Shown here piece after piece: positions 35,801 to 47,394 of a stretch of DNA of 64,000 bases. The position numbers and the translations under genes are program-made. Under the pieces are notes generated by a model. That model had not been told where the DNA came from and did no database searches. It saw only the letters and a list, made by a program, of their open reading frames with translations. This stretch comes from Manis javanica (Eukaryota; Chordata; Mammalia; Pholidota; Manidae): assembly GCF_040802235.1 (NCBI RefSeq), contig NC_133167.1:101914001-101978000 (forward strand), given 5' to 3'. The first letter of the stretch is position 1; every line of letters begins with the position of its first letter.

Positions 35801-37740
35801 AGAACTGGAAGCTGAAAGGCCACATGAGGAGGGGTGCTGAGGGGGGCTGTGACGGGCAGGGCTGAGGTAAACTCTGAATAGGCAGAGGTTATGGCACAGA
35901 GAGTGACATGCGGGGCAGAAGGCGGGAGGAGAAGCAGATTTGGAGAAAGGGGCTGAACCACACAATGGTTGGGGGGTCCCAGGTCATCAAGTTTCACTGC
36001 CCGCGTTCCAGAACCTCCCACCAGCCCCAGGCTCGCAGGACGACCCTTCCCCACCCCATCTCCTCAGGATCCTGTTCCCCATCGCTGTGTGTGCACACGA
36101 AGCCCCACCACCAGAGCCCACCTGAGGGCAGTGAGGGAGGCACAGCTCTCACTACTTTACTCCTCAGCCAAGTGTCCTTCTTGGGGGCAAGACGTGCTCA
36201 GATGGTCCTGAATGAAATAAAAAAAAAACAACACAAGAGCGACTGGGATCAACAGAGAAGGCATCAGGGTTTCCCCAGAAGGTGGTAACCAAACCGGGCT
36301 CTTCCCAGAGATCTAACAGGAAAGGGGTGGGTCTCTGTTTGGCCTCTGCCATCCTCGTGGAGAGGCGATGAGAGGGTGAGGGGGGCCAGCTCCTCAGAGG
36401 TATGACGCCCGAAGCTTCTGCTGCTCTGGAGAGACCAAGGGAGACATTATCCTCAAACTGGAAGCACTGAGTGAGCGGGTCCCTTGGATTCCAGAAGTTC
36501 AGGGACTGGGTAGCAGGCATTTCTTAAAAATATCCCAGTGCCTCTAGGCCTTGGACTGAGTTTGTTATTTTTTTGAGCTCAGGAGTAAAATTTGTTATTT
36601 CACAGTGAGTGGATAAAATTCAGAATTTGTTATGATTCTGGGCACCAGAGTCAACTATCAGCTGGACCGTCCAAGGCATCAGGAAATCTCCCAAAGTAAA
36701 TAAACCATCTTTGGAAGCTCCCTAGGACCTCTGCTTCAGGACGCCAAGAAAGAAGTTTCTAGACTTATTCCTGAACCACGGGCATTAAGAAAATATTCAT
36801 CAAAGTCTGGATAATTTCAATTAGATCAGCTGTAGCATCTCAATTTTCATTTTGTGTGGTGTAGACTGAGTTTTAGGCATATTAACAATGACATTTACTG
36901 AACAACTACTTTGGGCCTTGTTGCGTCTCAACGCTGGGCATGCAACGCGAGTCAGCAATAATGCTATTCCAGGCATGAGAGTTGGCAAAGTAACTCAGCC
37001 CTTTGCAGTGCAATTAGAGATGCAAGCATGCCCTGTAGTAAAACCACCCAAGAATTATTCTGGCTTACAGCCTATTAACTTTACCATTTCCTTAATACAA
37101 AGAGAATTTTATTACCAATTTACCCAGCCAGTTAAATTAATATTTGCAAGATTTACAGAGGCTGAGACGCAGTGCAAAATTCCAAGGTATGTTTTGTCAA
37201 CACTGGCTCTTCTCCTGACTAGGTCTCTCAGTAGTGACCGAAAATATTTAGTACATTCCTCTTTTTTTAGAGACTCACAGTGATTCTCATAAAGGATTAT
37301 CTCCTGAGAAACGGAAATCGGCAGAACCTTTAAAAAGAGTCAGGAAAAATCTTGGCGCTGCTTTTGCATTTCTGTGGTTGAGCCCAATCAGACTGGCGAC
37401 CTTGGAGGAAGCCCCCTTTCCTCTCCTGGGCTGGCCCCTTCTGCCAAGAAGTGCACTTAATGGCTCAAAATTTTCCTCCTCCAGCCAACCAGCCCTTATG
37501 CTTCTTAGCCCATTCCTAAGGCTGCTGTCTCTTGCAGGCCTCTGCACACAGCTTGTCTTCTCAGCCAAGTGTCCTACTCCCTAGTTCTGTTCTGTCCATG
37601 CCCCGCTGCCAGGCTGGGGGGCAGCGCCTTCGGGAGATGCCTCAGGATGGGGTGGAAACTTCCTGGCCTATGGTTCGAAGTCGCCTGGCACTGCGCAGAG
37701 CAGGCTCCCCTGACTGAGAGCAGGGCCCACTTCCCTGTCT
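32830..37740. other. Intergenic, nothing firm
   Basis: No gene. There is a purine-rich patch at about 34460-34500 and a TA-rich patch at 34770-34860. 36885-36960 recalls a reverse L2 end, and 36990-37200 looks like ordinary single-copy or conserved non-coding sequence. The 131-codon frame starting at 36888 begins in the L2-like part and is not a gene. Confidence 0.45.
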
Positions 37741-37744
37741 TAGC

Positions 37745-37870
37745 TGAGTGCATGTGGGCACTAAGCTGACACATCACCTAGCCTCAGTTTCTTTGTCTGT
37801 AAAAATGAAAGTGCCCACCTTGTGGTGTTGTACACAGACTGATGAGATAGGACAGGACATGCTACACCTT
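37745..37870 (+). repeat. MIR SINE
   Basis: CTAGCCTCAGTTTCTTTGTC, TGTAAAAATGAAAGTGCCCA and CTTGTGGTGTTGTACACAG match the 3' half of forward MIR. Confidence 0.7.
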
Positions 37871-37874
37871 CATC

Positions 37875-39100
37875 AAGTGCCAGCTCTCTCCTCTTTGCTG
37901 TGCTCCATGACCTTGACACTCCAGGGACAAGGAACCCCAGCTGGGAGGTGGGGAATGGCAGGCGGAGGCAGGCCCACAGGGATGTGGGGACGCACCTATG
38001 CGAACTTGAGGGCAGAAAGCTGCAGGGTCTGTGAGTTTCTGCCACCGCCTGTGTGTCAGGCTGGTATGAAGCTATTTTGTGGCAGAGGTGCTTCTGAGAA
38101 CTGGCATGTTCTTGTGCTTGCTGAGTATCTGTGACCTCTTTTGTCCCCACTCGCCCCAGTCACAGGTGAGAAACCTGAGGATATTAACTCAAATGCCCCA
38201 GTGCAGAAACAGAGCGGGGAACCTCGCTGAGCCGGAGGAGCAGCCTGTGGCTTCCGACCCCACACACTTCTCTTCCACTAGACTGTAGCTCGCTTGAGGC
38301 TGAAGATCAAGTCTGCAGTGAGGGTTCACCAGCAGCAGGTCACTTAATGGCCCTGTCTGTTTAAACTGACTTAGCTCTTCAAGTCCTGAAAAAACAGAAA
38401 CTCAAATGTAGCGCAGACCTAAGCATGGTCCCCTGCATGAGCTCTAAGCAAGAGCCCTCTGCTCCCCTGAAACCACATCCAGCCTAGCAGGGGCAGAGTC
38501 GGGGCACAGAACAAAAGGAATGCACAAATGGGCCACACCAAAGCAGTAATACAGCCCTAGCGACAATAATTATGTAGTCCCAACTGCAGCCTCTAACATC
38601 AGTGACGGCCATCACTGCTCATGGAAGGTTTACCTTGTACATGTGCTACTGGTTTTAAGGGTGACCTGTTGAAATATTAATTTCTGTTTTTTGTGTTGCT
38701 GTTCTTTCTGTTGTTGTTCCCCCCACCCCCCGCCCCACCACCATCACCCTTTGCCATCTCAAGTTTTTGCTTTCTTGTCTAGCGCTAGGCCATCATTCCA
38801 AGATCCACCCACTACTGAACCCACCTGGTCAAAGACTGTCAGGCCTACAGAAGATATTTCTGTAGAGGCATAGGACAGTGTTTGAGGTGTTTGGAGGGGT
38901 AGAAGTCCAAGGTGCCAGAATGGTAAGAGGCTTGGAGAAGTTCCCTCCAGATTGGCAATGGAATAGAGAGTGGCTTCTGCAAATAATAAAGACAAGCACT
39001 GCTGCACCCCCGACCCCAAGCCTTGAGGGAAGAGGAAGGAACTCAAAGGATTTGGCTGTGAGGTGCAGCGTAAACATTTTTTCTTCTATCCTCATAGATT
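37875..39100. other. Intergenic, nothing recognised
   Basis: Contains a C-rich tract at about 38718-38745 and no gene. Confidence 0.5.
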
Positions 39101-39104
39101 TAGT

Positions 39105-39565
39105 GAGTGAGGCCTGTGAATTAAACTGACGAAAGACAGGTTAACAGAGAAAAAGCAAAGTATTTTATGTGCACAGGGCTTCACAGAAAAGAAGTAAAAA
39201 CCTCCAAGAAGTGGTTAGACTTGGGGGGGCTTATAGACAATTTTAACAAAGGGAGATAAATTGTGCAGCGTGATTAGACAAAAGAAAGGGATTTGGGCTC
39301 TGAGGGGTGACAAGGATTTGCTTATACAGACTCATTTTGGAGCTGGCCTTTTTCCTCCTGTGATAAGGGTTGCTCTCCTTATTGTGGCACAGGAGAAGGG
39401 GGGATATTTATTGCACCCTCACAAAGGGAAATTTATGGCCTGCTTTAAGGTAGTTAAGGGGAGGGGAAAGAACTCTTCCCCAGTTCGCTGATTCTCAAAT
39501 GCCTTCAGCTCAAAATAAGTCTTATGCTAAAGTGGCATATTTTGGGGTGGCATATTCTGAACACT
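39105..39565 (+). repeat. Unnamed interspersed repeat, copy B
   Basis: Same family and orientation as 8085-8520. Anchors: AACTGACGAAAGACAGG, GTGCACAGGGCTTCACA, TTTTAACAAAGGG, TTTGCTTATACAGACTCAT, TGTGATAAGGG, CAGCTCAAAATAAGTC, GGCATATTCTGAACAC. It carries an insertion relative to copy A around 39385-39470. Confidence 0.6.
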
Positions 39566-39854
39566 TCATGGGATTCCTCTAAGGAGGTCAGACTCTACAC
39601 TCAGGGGGCCGACAGTCTTTGACCAGGTGGGCTCAGTAGTGGGTGAATCTTGGCATAATGGACTAGGGCTAGAAGCCCAACCCTGAATTTTTTGGACACC
39701 ACTAGATTATCAGTGATTCTTGTGTGGTCGCAGAGATGGGAAGGAGACTCCAAACATGACTGAGATTGACTTCTTCATCACACAGGCAAGTTGAATTAAT
39801 ATGCTTTAGAAAAAGTTAGAATGGGTCATTTTTCATACTCCAAGTTTTAGAATA

Positions 39855-40000
39855 AAACTCTTAACTATTGAATACATATTATCTCATTAAAAACTCACAG
39901 TAATCTTATGAAGTAGGAATATTGTCTTCCCTATTTTGCAGAGGACTGGGGCCTTAACGGGGCGGTAGGTAACTCAATTACTCAGGGCTGTGAAGGTGGT
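39855..40000 (-). repeat. MIR SINE
   Basis: TATCTCATTAAAAACTCACA, TTATGAAGTAGGAATATTG and TATTTTGCAGAGGACTGGGG match reverse MIR. Confidence 0.75.
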
Positions 40001-40004
40001 ACTT

Positions 40005-40625
40005 GGAAGCCGCCAGCCGGGAAGGGATGGCCTCCTCTCCCGTCCTATTTGACATAATAATTCTGTACCCCAGTTTCAGCTTTGCATTTGGCTAAACCTT
40101 CATTTTGAAGTGGTTTCTCCTGGATTCCTTTCTGAAGAATTGAGTTAACCGTACAGCACCCGCTGTAGATCTCTTCGGTTACTGCAACTAGAGGGCAAGG
40201 TTCCTTACTGGATAATAGGGAAGCTGTTTCCTCTACAGGAGCACAGAAAGACATTTATAGTGTCGCTCCTTACACGCCCCCGAGCTTACTTGCTCTCAAC
40301 ATGCAGAGAAGGAAATTCAGGCTCAATGTTATTAAAAAACTAAAAAAAAAAAAAAAAAAGAAAAAAAAAGAAAGAAATGCCATCAGAGAGTCCTTTGTAA
40401 CAGTCAGGTAACCCGAACAGAAAAACCTTTGATAGAATCTCTGGGAGAGCTTAAATATTTCTCCTCTCTCACTCTCCGAGTATGGATGGCTGCAGGTCAA
40501 CCCTGCAACAAGATGACCGACTCCACCAGCATCAATAAAGACCTAATCCTGGAGGAAGGAAGTGGGGTCCGGTTTCCACTGTTGCTATAAAAAAATCAGG
40601 GCTTTGTTTCTCGGGACTGCTCTTC
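40005..40625. other. Intergenic with A-rich tract
   Basis: A-rich low complexity at 40340-40378 (A18, then GAAAAAAAAAGAAAG). I looked for a processed pseudogene ahead of this tract and recognised none. AATAAA at 40534-40539 has no gene attached. Confidence 0.45.
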
Positions 40626-40865
40626 CAGTAGTTGTAACGCGGCGGTTTGCTTTGGCAGGAAAAGCCCGTTCTGAAGACAAAGGGTGGCTTTGCGCCAGCG
40701 CGGCTCTAAGCGGGTGTGGTGTTCCGCCCTTGTTCCACTGGGTGGCGCTAAGGAGCTGAGACGGCGGCGAGGCTCTTGCTGCCCCCCTGTGTCGGTGGGA
40801 CTCAGGCACGTCAATCACAGAGGCCACGCGCCTAGGGGACTCCGCGGCAGGGAGAGTGGGTCACC
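40625..40865. promoter_or_regulatory. Small CpG-rich patch, possible distal regulatory element
   Basis: About 240 bases with roughly 20 CpGs in an otherwise CpG-poor region, including GACGGCGGCGAGG and CACGCGCC. It contains a plus-strand CTCF-like site. No exon recognised. Confidence 0.45.
40735..40750 (+). promoter_or_regulatory. CTCF-like motif
   Basis: CCACTGGGTGGCGCTA: one core mismatch (G for A) but a good 3' half GGTGGCGCTA. Opposite orientation to the CTCF-like sites at 11.4 and 15.7-15.9 kb. Confidence 0.5.
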
Positions 40866-40869
40866 CCCT

Positions 40870-42590
40870 CCAAAGCCACTCTTATTGTGGACAGTCACTA
40901 TTTACTCCCTCTTATGTGTTTGGAAAACGCTGTTTTTACTGATCTTCAAAAAACCACCTACCTAGCAGTGTGCACATGCATGCAGCTTTGAGGCAAGTCG
41001 CCTGGCTACACCATCTCCAGCAAGCTGCCCTCAGTACCCCAGAACAGAAAGGGCTAGGGGTGGAATCCTGTCTCCCTCCTTCTGCGACCTGCCTCCCGTC
41101 CCCAGCATCTCTGTGCTGCAGAGGGCTCCATTCCTTTTTAAGAGACCCTGGCCGATATTCTGAGTGTAGGGTAGGCTCCCAAAATCAAAGGGAACTAGGT
41201 GTAGGGGGTAGTGGGGCTTGCATTGGGACCCCACATCATGGAACCCACACCATCCTGGTGTGAAATGCCAGGGGTGCCCTCTAGAGTTGGGCTAGGGAGG
41301 TCCACATATCTGGGCTCCCAAGGATGCCGCTGCATCAGAAGCCAGTCCCCTGCTTAGGGGATGATGAGCCAGAGCAGGTCTGCAGGGCCCAGAGCCCAAG
41401 GTGGGGAAGAAGGCTCATCCTTGCTCCCCAAGGCCCCAGCCACGGCAGGTCAGGGGCTGGAGGGGGTGGAGTGGGTGCTGGCCCCGCTGAGAGCTCAGCT
41501 GTGCAGAGGGCCTCTCCCAGGTCTGCTGGGCTGTCTTGGAGCCTGGAGTCTGGGTTCCCAGGAGCCAGGAAGTAGACATTGCCAGTTTCTTAGGGCCTGG
41601 GCTGGGAAACGGGCACAGCAGGTTTTTTGCATCCACCATATTCAGTTGGTTAAATCACTGCAGGGCTCAAGTTCAAGAGGAGAGAACAGAGACCTCACTT
41701 CTTGACGCGAGGAGTATCAGAGAACCTGGGGACAGGTTTTCCAAGGACCACACCTGGAACACCACCTTGACCCTTCCTCTCTCCTCCTGTGACTCTGCCT
41801 CGGCCTTTGGATGGGGCTAGCTGGGGACAGTCACTGAGTTGAGCCCAGAAGGTTAGGGTGGTGGCTCCCCCTTTCTCCATCCCAGCTTCAGGATGACCTC
41901 CCTTCAGGGATGGAAGGAAGGCTGTGGGTCATTTGATCAATGCGCCTCCCAGGAGGGCAGGCAGACCCAACTGGAATTTCAGGCAGCCACACGTTTCCGC
42001 CTGGAGGGAGGAGGAATTCCCTGAGTGACCATCAGAACAGCCGGAGCGGCAGGGTCAGTGTCCCTGAGTGGCCTCTGCCCGACCGCTGCACGGGGCCCCA
42101 GCAGAATTCCTGCTACTACTGTTACTGTTACGGGGGGGTTATTCGGACTGGTATGAGGTAAAGCTTTTTCATGTTTTTCATTGTGCTTCAAAAGAGATAG
42201 AAATTAATGTCACAAGGCCCAGCCAGTCCAGGCATTTTTCTCTAGAGTTGGTGACAAGAAAATGAGAGGTTGTGCCAAGTAAGGTGGGCACCTGAGGAGG
42301 GCTCTGGCTCAAGCCGCTCGTTCACCTCTCAAATGCTGCCCAGCCACCGAGGGAGTCATGGCCGTGTCACTCCAGACCCAGGCCAATGTTGAGCCCATAA
42401 GCTTGAGTGGCATGTGGCTGTCACAGCTAAAGGGGAGAATGAGAGCAAGCCAGCGGAGAGGCGAAGGACATAAATATCCTAAGTACTGAAGCCGCAGGGT
42501 GAGAGGGCTGCAATGGCCTTTTTTGCATCACTAGGCATATTTTCCTGACACAGACTGCTTCCTTTTGCAGCCATTGTGCTAAGTTCCCTT
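40870..42590. other. Intergenic, nothing recognised
   Basis: Moderately GC-rich, with open frames up to 114 codons in several phases and no recognisable domain or splice pattern. Confidence 0.45.
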
Positions 42591-42592
42591 TT

Positions 42593-42625
<33 letters not shown>

Positions 42626-42738
42626 CTCTCTGCGTCCATCAGACCAGGAGCTCAGAATGACCCTCATACACACACACACACACACACACTCACACTCTCT
42701 CTGCGTCCATCAGACCAGGAGCTCAGAATGACCTTCAT
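42593..42738 (+). repeat. 71-bp tandem duplication containing (CA)n
   Basis: Two copies, about 42597-42667 and 42668-42738, each an AC dinucleotide run followed by TCACACTCTCTCTGCG and the same 3' flank up to CTTCAT/CCTCAT. I see one substitution between the unique parts (42663 C, 42734 T), so the duplication is recent. Confidence 0.9.
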
Positions 42739-42739
42739 C

Positions 42740-43155
42740 TGGGAAGAATTTATGAAGTGCAGCGAATAAGGTACATATTTATCTTCAAAGAGTTTCCACC
42801 CAGGGGGACAAGAGAGCCCAGGGATGTCGCTAGGAGTCAGCTCGGGATTCAGGAATTCTTTCTTTGGGAACCCCTTCCCTCTGCATCAAACACTTACCAG
42901 GTGTGCTTGTGCGCAGTCTATAAAAGGCGGTGGTTCAGGTCCTCAGAGACATCGCATCCTGGGAGCACTGGCAGATGTCAGAGGGTTTCCAGCTGGCCCT
43001 TGATAGATGGACAAGATTTAGAAAATGCAAGGGGAAGGATAGGGGAGTCCCTGCAGAAGACAGGCAGGGGACAGGAAAGGAAGCTGAGGCTGGCTGTGGC
43101 AATCAATGGAAGGGCACACACTTGAGGGCCCCACTGACCTGGGCTCAGCCTTGAT
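42740..43155. other. Intergenic, nothing recognised
   Basis: No gene or repeat seen. Confidence 0.5.
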
Positions 43156-43159
43156 CCCA

Positions 43160-43290
43160 TTTTTTAGGACCTTTGGCAAAACCCTCCTTGAGTCTCCATG
43201 TCACTATCTAGAAAGTGGGGATTAAAATAACAATCTCAATAGCGTTGTGAGAAATAAGTGAGCTAGTGTACAAATGGCAGTGCTTGAGAA
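43160..43290 (+). repeat. MIR SINE
   Basis: CTTTGGCAAAACCCTCCTTG, AGAAAGTGGGGATTAAAATA and GCGTTGTGAGAAATAAGTG match the forward MIR 3' half. Confidence 0.7.
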
Positions 43291-43539
43291 GTGGGCATCA
43301 GGATAAAATCTATCGATCATAGTGACTATGTAAGTGTGCATTTGGAGGACGGGGTTTGTTTTGGGGAGGAGAGGGACAGTGTGAGGCAGAGGGGTGGGAT
43401 TGTGGAAGCACGCAGAATATTGGTGCTAGAAGATGGGATGTCCCAGTTCCCAGATGAGTAACCTGAACCCCAGAGAATTGAAGTAACTGATCAAATGAAC
43501 ACTGTGTTCGTAATACCATCTGAATATCTGGCTTTGTCC

Positions 43540-43640
43540 AAAATACAGGATCTTTGAGGGCAGAGACCACGACTTCTACATCTTTGCAAACCCTACCACA
43601 GGATCTGGGTGCTCAGTTCCTACTTTTTGAATGGCAGGAG
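43540..43640 (+). mobile_element. L2 3' end
   Basis: TTTGAGGGCAGAGACCACGA followed by CTTTGCAAACCCTACCACA and GGGTGCTCAG matches the L2 terminal region. Confidence 0.55.
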
Positions 43641-43839
43641 GATGAGATCACTAAAGAGGCATGGTAACTATACTGATGGCTTAATTCTGCCAGACAGGTC
43701 AACTAATCAGATCAAAACCTGCTGTCCTCAAGTGTTTAGGTATAGACTTAGCTGAGTCAGGTGGTTAAAGTGAAGGCTCCATAAACAGCTCTGGGATTCT
43801 CTCTTTTTTCCTTGGCATACCCATTATCTGAGGAAGCAA

Positions 43840-44070
43840 AAGAGAAAGAAACTGTAAAAAATGGATAATACCCAATGCCAGCAAAGGTGTGGTGAAACAG
43901 TCACTCAAATATGTTTCATTCTTATGGTATTATAAACTGACACAAACTGTTAGGAAAGCAATTTGTATTCAAAGATCTATGGCCTTTGAGCTAATTATTT
44001 CACATGAGTAGATATATTTTTAAAGAATGTGTGAATTAAACAGGGGGCCCAGAAGGGTTGGCATCTATAC
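43840..44070 (+). mobile_element. L1M 3' region fragment
   Basis: Matches in order: ACCCAATGCCAGCAAAGGTG, TATGGTATTATAAACTGAC, TGTTAGGAAAGCAATTTG, CATCTATACAATAATAAG. Old. Confidence 0.65.
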
Positions 44071-44074
44071 AATA

Positions 44075-44415
44075 ATAAGTTGGGGAATGTAGAGCCCAAG
44101 CATGATGATGTAGGGGTGTGTGTGTGTAAAGACAGAGTAGGGTTAGCTCTGTGTGGGGTGAAGGGTCATCTGCAGGGGCGGTGGGGGCAGTGGCCTGCCC
44201 AGGGTATCAGACTCCAAGCTGTAGTGGAGTGGGGATGGTGGGCAATGGAAATTGGATGCAGAGAGAGGGATTGGTTAAGTAAGAATCATGAGTGTGAAGG
44301 AGCCAGTTTCCTCACTGCTGGAGACAGTAGCTCTAACTAGGGAAATCCAGAAAACCGGACTGAAGCCTGAGGTGTAGAACTGAGAGTGGAGATGCTGGTG
44401 TACACCAATAGTTGC
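44075..44415. other. Intergenic, nothing recognised
   Basis: Short GT run near 44115; otherwise unremarkable. Confidence 0.45.
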
Positions 44416-44419
44416 AAAC

Positions 44420-44790
44420 TTCACAGTGAAAAATACCTTCCTTTCGTAGTCTGAGTTTACCTTTAAAAAAAAGATAAATGAGGCTGAATATCTTTTTCAT
44501 TTGCTTATCATCCACTTTTAGTTCTTTCTCTGGGAAATGCCTGCTTGTATCTTTTGCCCTTGAGTTTCTAGAATATCAGTAAATGTAGCCACTCATGAAT
44601 ATTTTCCCAGTTTTTCAGTTTTATGTTATTTTATAGCCAAACAGGTAAAGGAAGTTTTTATGTGTTCAGGCCTGTCAATTGTTTCCCTTCTATGTTAAAT
44701 GTTTTGGGTTTTGAATCATGCTTTGAACAGGGTTCTCTTCCCGATTCCTCTAAAACGATGCACCCGTGTTTTTGTCGTGCACGTTTCTGT
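44420..44790 (-). mobile_element. Old L1M fragment, antisense
   Basis: ATATCTTTTTCATTTGCTTA, CTGCTTGTATCTTTTGCCC, TGAATATTTTCCCAGTTTTT follow the remembered antisense L1M series. Confidence 0.6.
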
Positions 44791-44830
44791 CTCCATGTTG
44801 TGGTTTAAAGTCTGATGCCTCTGGGTATGA

Positions 44831-44925
44831 GGGTGGAAGGTGGGGAGATGGGAAGGTGGGGAAGACGGGAAGGTGGGGAAGGGGGGTGAAGAGAGGTGGG
44901 GAGGTGGGAGGGGTGCAGCCGCTCC
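44831..44925 (+). repeat. G-rich minisatellite, G-quadruplex potential
   Basis: Imperfect 8-11 base units such as GGTGGGGAAG, GGTGGGGAGAT and GGTGGGAGG repeat about nine times. Runs of four or more G occur at short intervals on one strand. Confidence 0.75.
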
Positions 44926-44984
44926 CCTTCCGCCCGTGGGGGCGGGGCCTGGGCGGACGGGATGGGCGTGGTCAGGGTGGAGTC

Positions 44985-45180
44985 TCGGAGTCACACGATT
45001 GCTGTGTGACCCCGGAAGCGTTTCTTCACTTCTCTGTGTCTCCATTTCCTCATCTGTAAAACGGGGGTAACGATGGAACCCACATCAGAGGTGCGAGGTA
45101 GGGAGAAACCGAACTGGGGCAATTCACAGCGTTTATGGCTGTACCTGGCACAGAGCATATATGCAGTAACCCTTAAACGT
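44985..45180 (+). repeat. MIR SINE
   Basis: GCTGTGTGACCCCGGAAGCG, CCATTTCCTCATCTGTAAAA, GGGGTAACGATGGAACCCA and TGTACCTGGCACAGAGCATA make a good forward MIR. Confidence 0.85.
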
Positions 45181-45194
45181 CATGTTACCCAGCA

Positions 45195-46060
45195 CATGCT
45201 TGCCTCTGATGACAGGCGTGGATCGGGGCACCACCGTGCAGCGCTTGGACAGGGGGAGGTGGGCGGCCGGCCCGAGGCGCGGCGCCCCACTGGCTCCCCC
45301 CGCTCGCCGGCCGCCTCGCAGGGGGACCTCCCGTCGACATGGCCGTCGGGTAGGCCCGGTGTGCTTCTTTAATAAAGGAAATTAAACACACTCTCTTAGA
45401 CACACACACAGTGTTTAATTAACAAACGGACGATCCAGGAGAGAGACCTCCCTGGCCTGGCTGGGGTGAAGCCACTTAACAAAGGGCAGGCTGATGAGGG
45501 GTCCCCGGGGGTCCCCGAGAGGCATCTCTGCCCGCCCTCAACCGGGGCCGAGGTCCTCACCCTCGTCGGGGTGCTGTGGCCCCGCCTGTGCCTGGGAGCC
45601 CTGGGTGAGCGGTCCCAGACGGAGCCAGGCAGCCCCTTCCAGGCCACAGGCCCGGGGTGGGCGGCAAGGGCAGAATCTCCCTGCGGGGCTTGTAGGCCGC
45701 TGGTCCTCGGCCTCTGCGTCTGCTGACGCCTGCGCCTGCCCAGCTCTGCCCGCTCCCGCAGTTCTGCCCCGTGCCTTCTGCTGTGCCTCCTCTACGCCGC
45801 AGGCCACCTCTGCTCCCTGCCCTCTTACCCACCTGGTCTGCAGGCTCCAGCACACCTCCCGGAGGCCACCCAGCTGGAAGGCTGCCCCGGGGTTGGGGGT
45901 GCCCTGAACACCCCCATTCCTCATCCCTCTCTGGCTCCCGTTGCCGCCCAAGGCGGAGCGACCTCAGCCCCTCGCAGAGCCCAGGTTCTGCAAGCCCGGA
46001 GCCTTCCCACTGCCTGCGCCCGCTCTCCTCTGCGCCGGCCCGCTTCCCTCCCTAACCACC
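45195..46060. promoter_or_regulatory. CpG-rich block, possible island of an unknown transcript
   Basis: High CpG at 45220-45360 (GGCGGCCGGCCCGAGGCGCG) and again at 45480-46045, broken by an AT-rich insert with AATAAA (45372-45377) and a short ACAC run. Overlapping open frames of 137 codons exist on both strands with no recognised domain. I recognise no gene; a non-coding promoter or a GC-rich intergenic block are both possible. Confidence 0.4.
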
Positions 46061-46064
46061 CTCT

Positions 46065-47390
46065 CCATCTGCACTAGTCCTGGCACCAGGCTTCCTCTAG
46101 TCCCAGGGCCCCTGGGCAGACTGCCTGCAGAGCTGAGCTGGAAACGGTCCGGAGGCCAGGAGGCTGTGCAATCCAGGCTCCAGGACGTGAGAAGCCCCTT
46201 CCCCAGTTAGCCTTTCTGCTCGACTCTTCTTTTAAAAACTCGTTTCAGTGGCTAAACTTACCCTGCCCTTTGACCCACAGAGCTTCACTCGAGCTTCTTT
46301 GCCCTTTCTCTGGGGCCTGTGCATACAGTGACTGTTGTATCATCCCAGGAAACTGGTGGTTACTGAGTTACTTGTCTGCTCTGTTTTCTAGACTCAGGCC
46401 CTTGAAGGCAGAGCCCACATCTTACTTATTTTAAATTTAATAAAAAATCTTAGTAATAGCTTACATATGTTTGTATTTGCAGGACCAGACACAGAACCTG
46501 ACCTTGGGGTCCCTTTTTTTCTAATGAGTCTAATTAATTACTACCCCCTACCACATTTCTTTACCTCCAGAACATGCCTTTCATTTCTTATATCTTATAC
46601 CTCCCTTCCCTCACTCATCCTATTCCTAAATATCTATTCAGGAGAAAGCCAAATTTCTTAAGGATGCATATTGGAAGTGCTGGCCCCAAATTCTCCAGCT
46701 ACCTTGTCTGTTTGTTTCAGGGGCATGAACTCCTTATTTATAAAAGGACCGTGTCTAACTCTTGAACATGTCAAGAGGAACAAATACAGGAAGAGTAGAT
46801 GGGCCTGAAGGCCGGAAGCCCATTCATTCCACGAATGGCCACCAGAAGAGGTGTAGTGTCTGTGATCGGTCCCCAAATGTCCCCTGGCCCTTGGAGGTGA
46901 TGGCTCTTTGTCTTCAGACAGACAAGGAAAGATGCAGGGAGTTTCTGTGACAAAAGGGAAGCACTACACAGGATGAGGGTGGATGACATTGTGTCCTGAA
47001 GACTAATTTTTATGTTTGCTGAAGGATAATACTGTAAATACACTAAGAATGGAATAATGCATTTCAGAGCCAAATATAAACTAGGGCTTAGGTAGTTAAG
47101 AAGAATGGCCTGTATCACAGATATGATGAATGTGGAGAAAGAGGAGAGAGCAGTCAGATCTGGAAGAAGGAAGCTAGGACACAGAAGGTGGAAACAGAAA
47201 ACAGGAAGGAAATAGGAAGTGTCAGCTTCTTTAACTTGATGCCATTTACCCAGGTCAAATCTATCCTGTGCATTAGGTAATTCTGGGTGCTAAAATGGAC
47301 ATAAATATTTCTTTACAGACTGCCTGTCACATGTCCTTTGAGACTCCTCTTTCTTGGGTCTATGATACAGCATCGTGGAAAACTCTCATT
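46065..47390. other. Intergenic; weak L2-like piece
   Basis: 46375-46500 recalls an L2 end (CTTGAAGGCAGAGCCCACAT). The rest is unrecognised. Confidence 0.4.
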
Positions 47391-47394
47391 CAAG

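Noticed and set aside
36888-37283. 131-codon frame, plus strand
   Set aside because: Begins in an L2-like end and matches no known protein.
40020-40380. Processed pseudogene suggested by the A-rich tract at 40340-40378
   Set aside because: No coding remnant recognised upstream, the tract is interrupted by G, and no flanking direct repeat was found.
40765-40790. Second CTCF-like site in the 40.7-kb CpG patch
   Set aside because: The run of six G shifts the core out of register; too many mismatches.
45494-45951. 137-codon frames on both strands
   Set aside because: Mirror-image openness in GC-rich DNA; low-complexity Pro/Ala/Arg translation without recognisable features.
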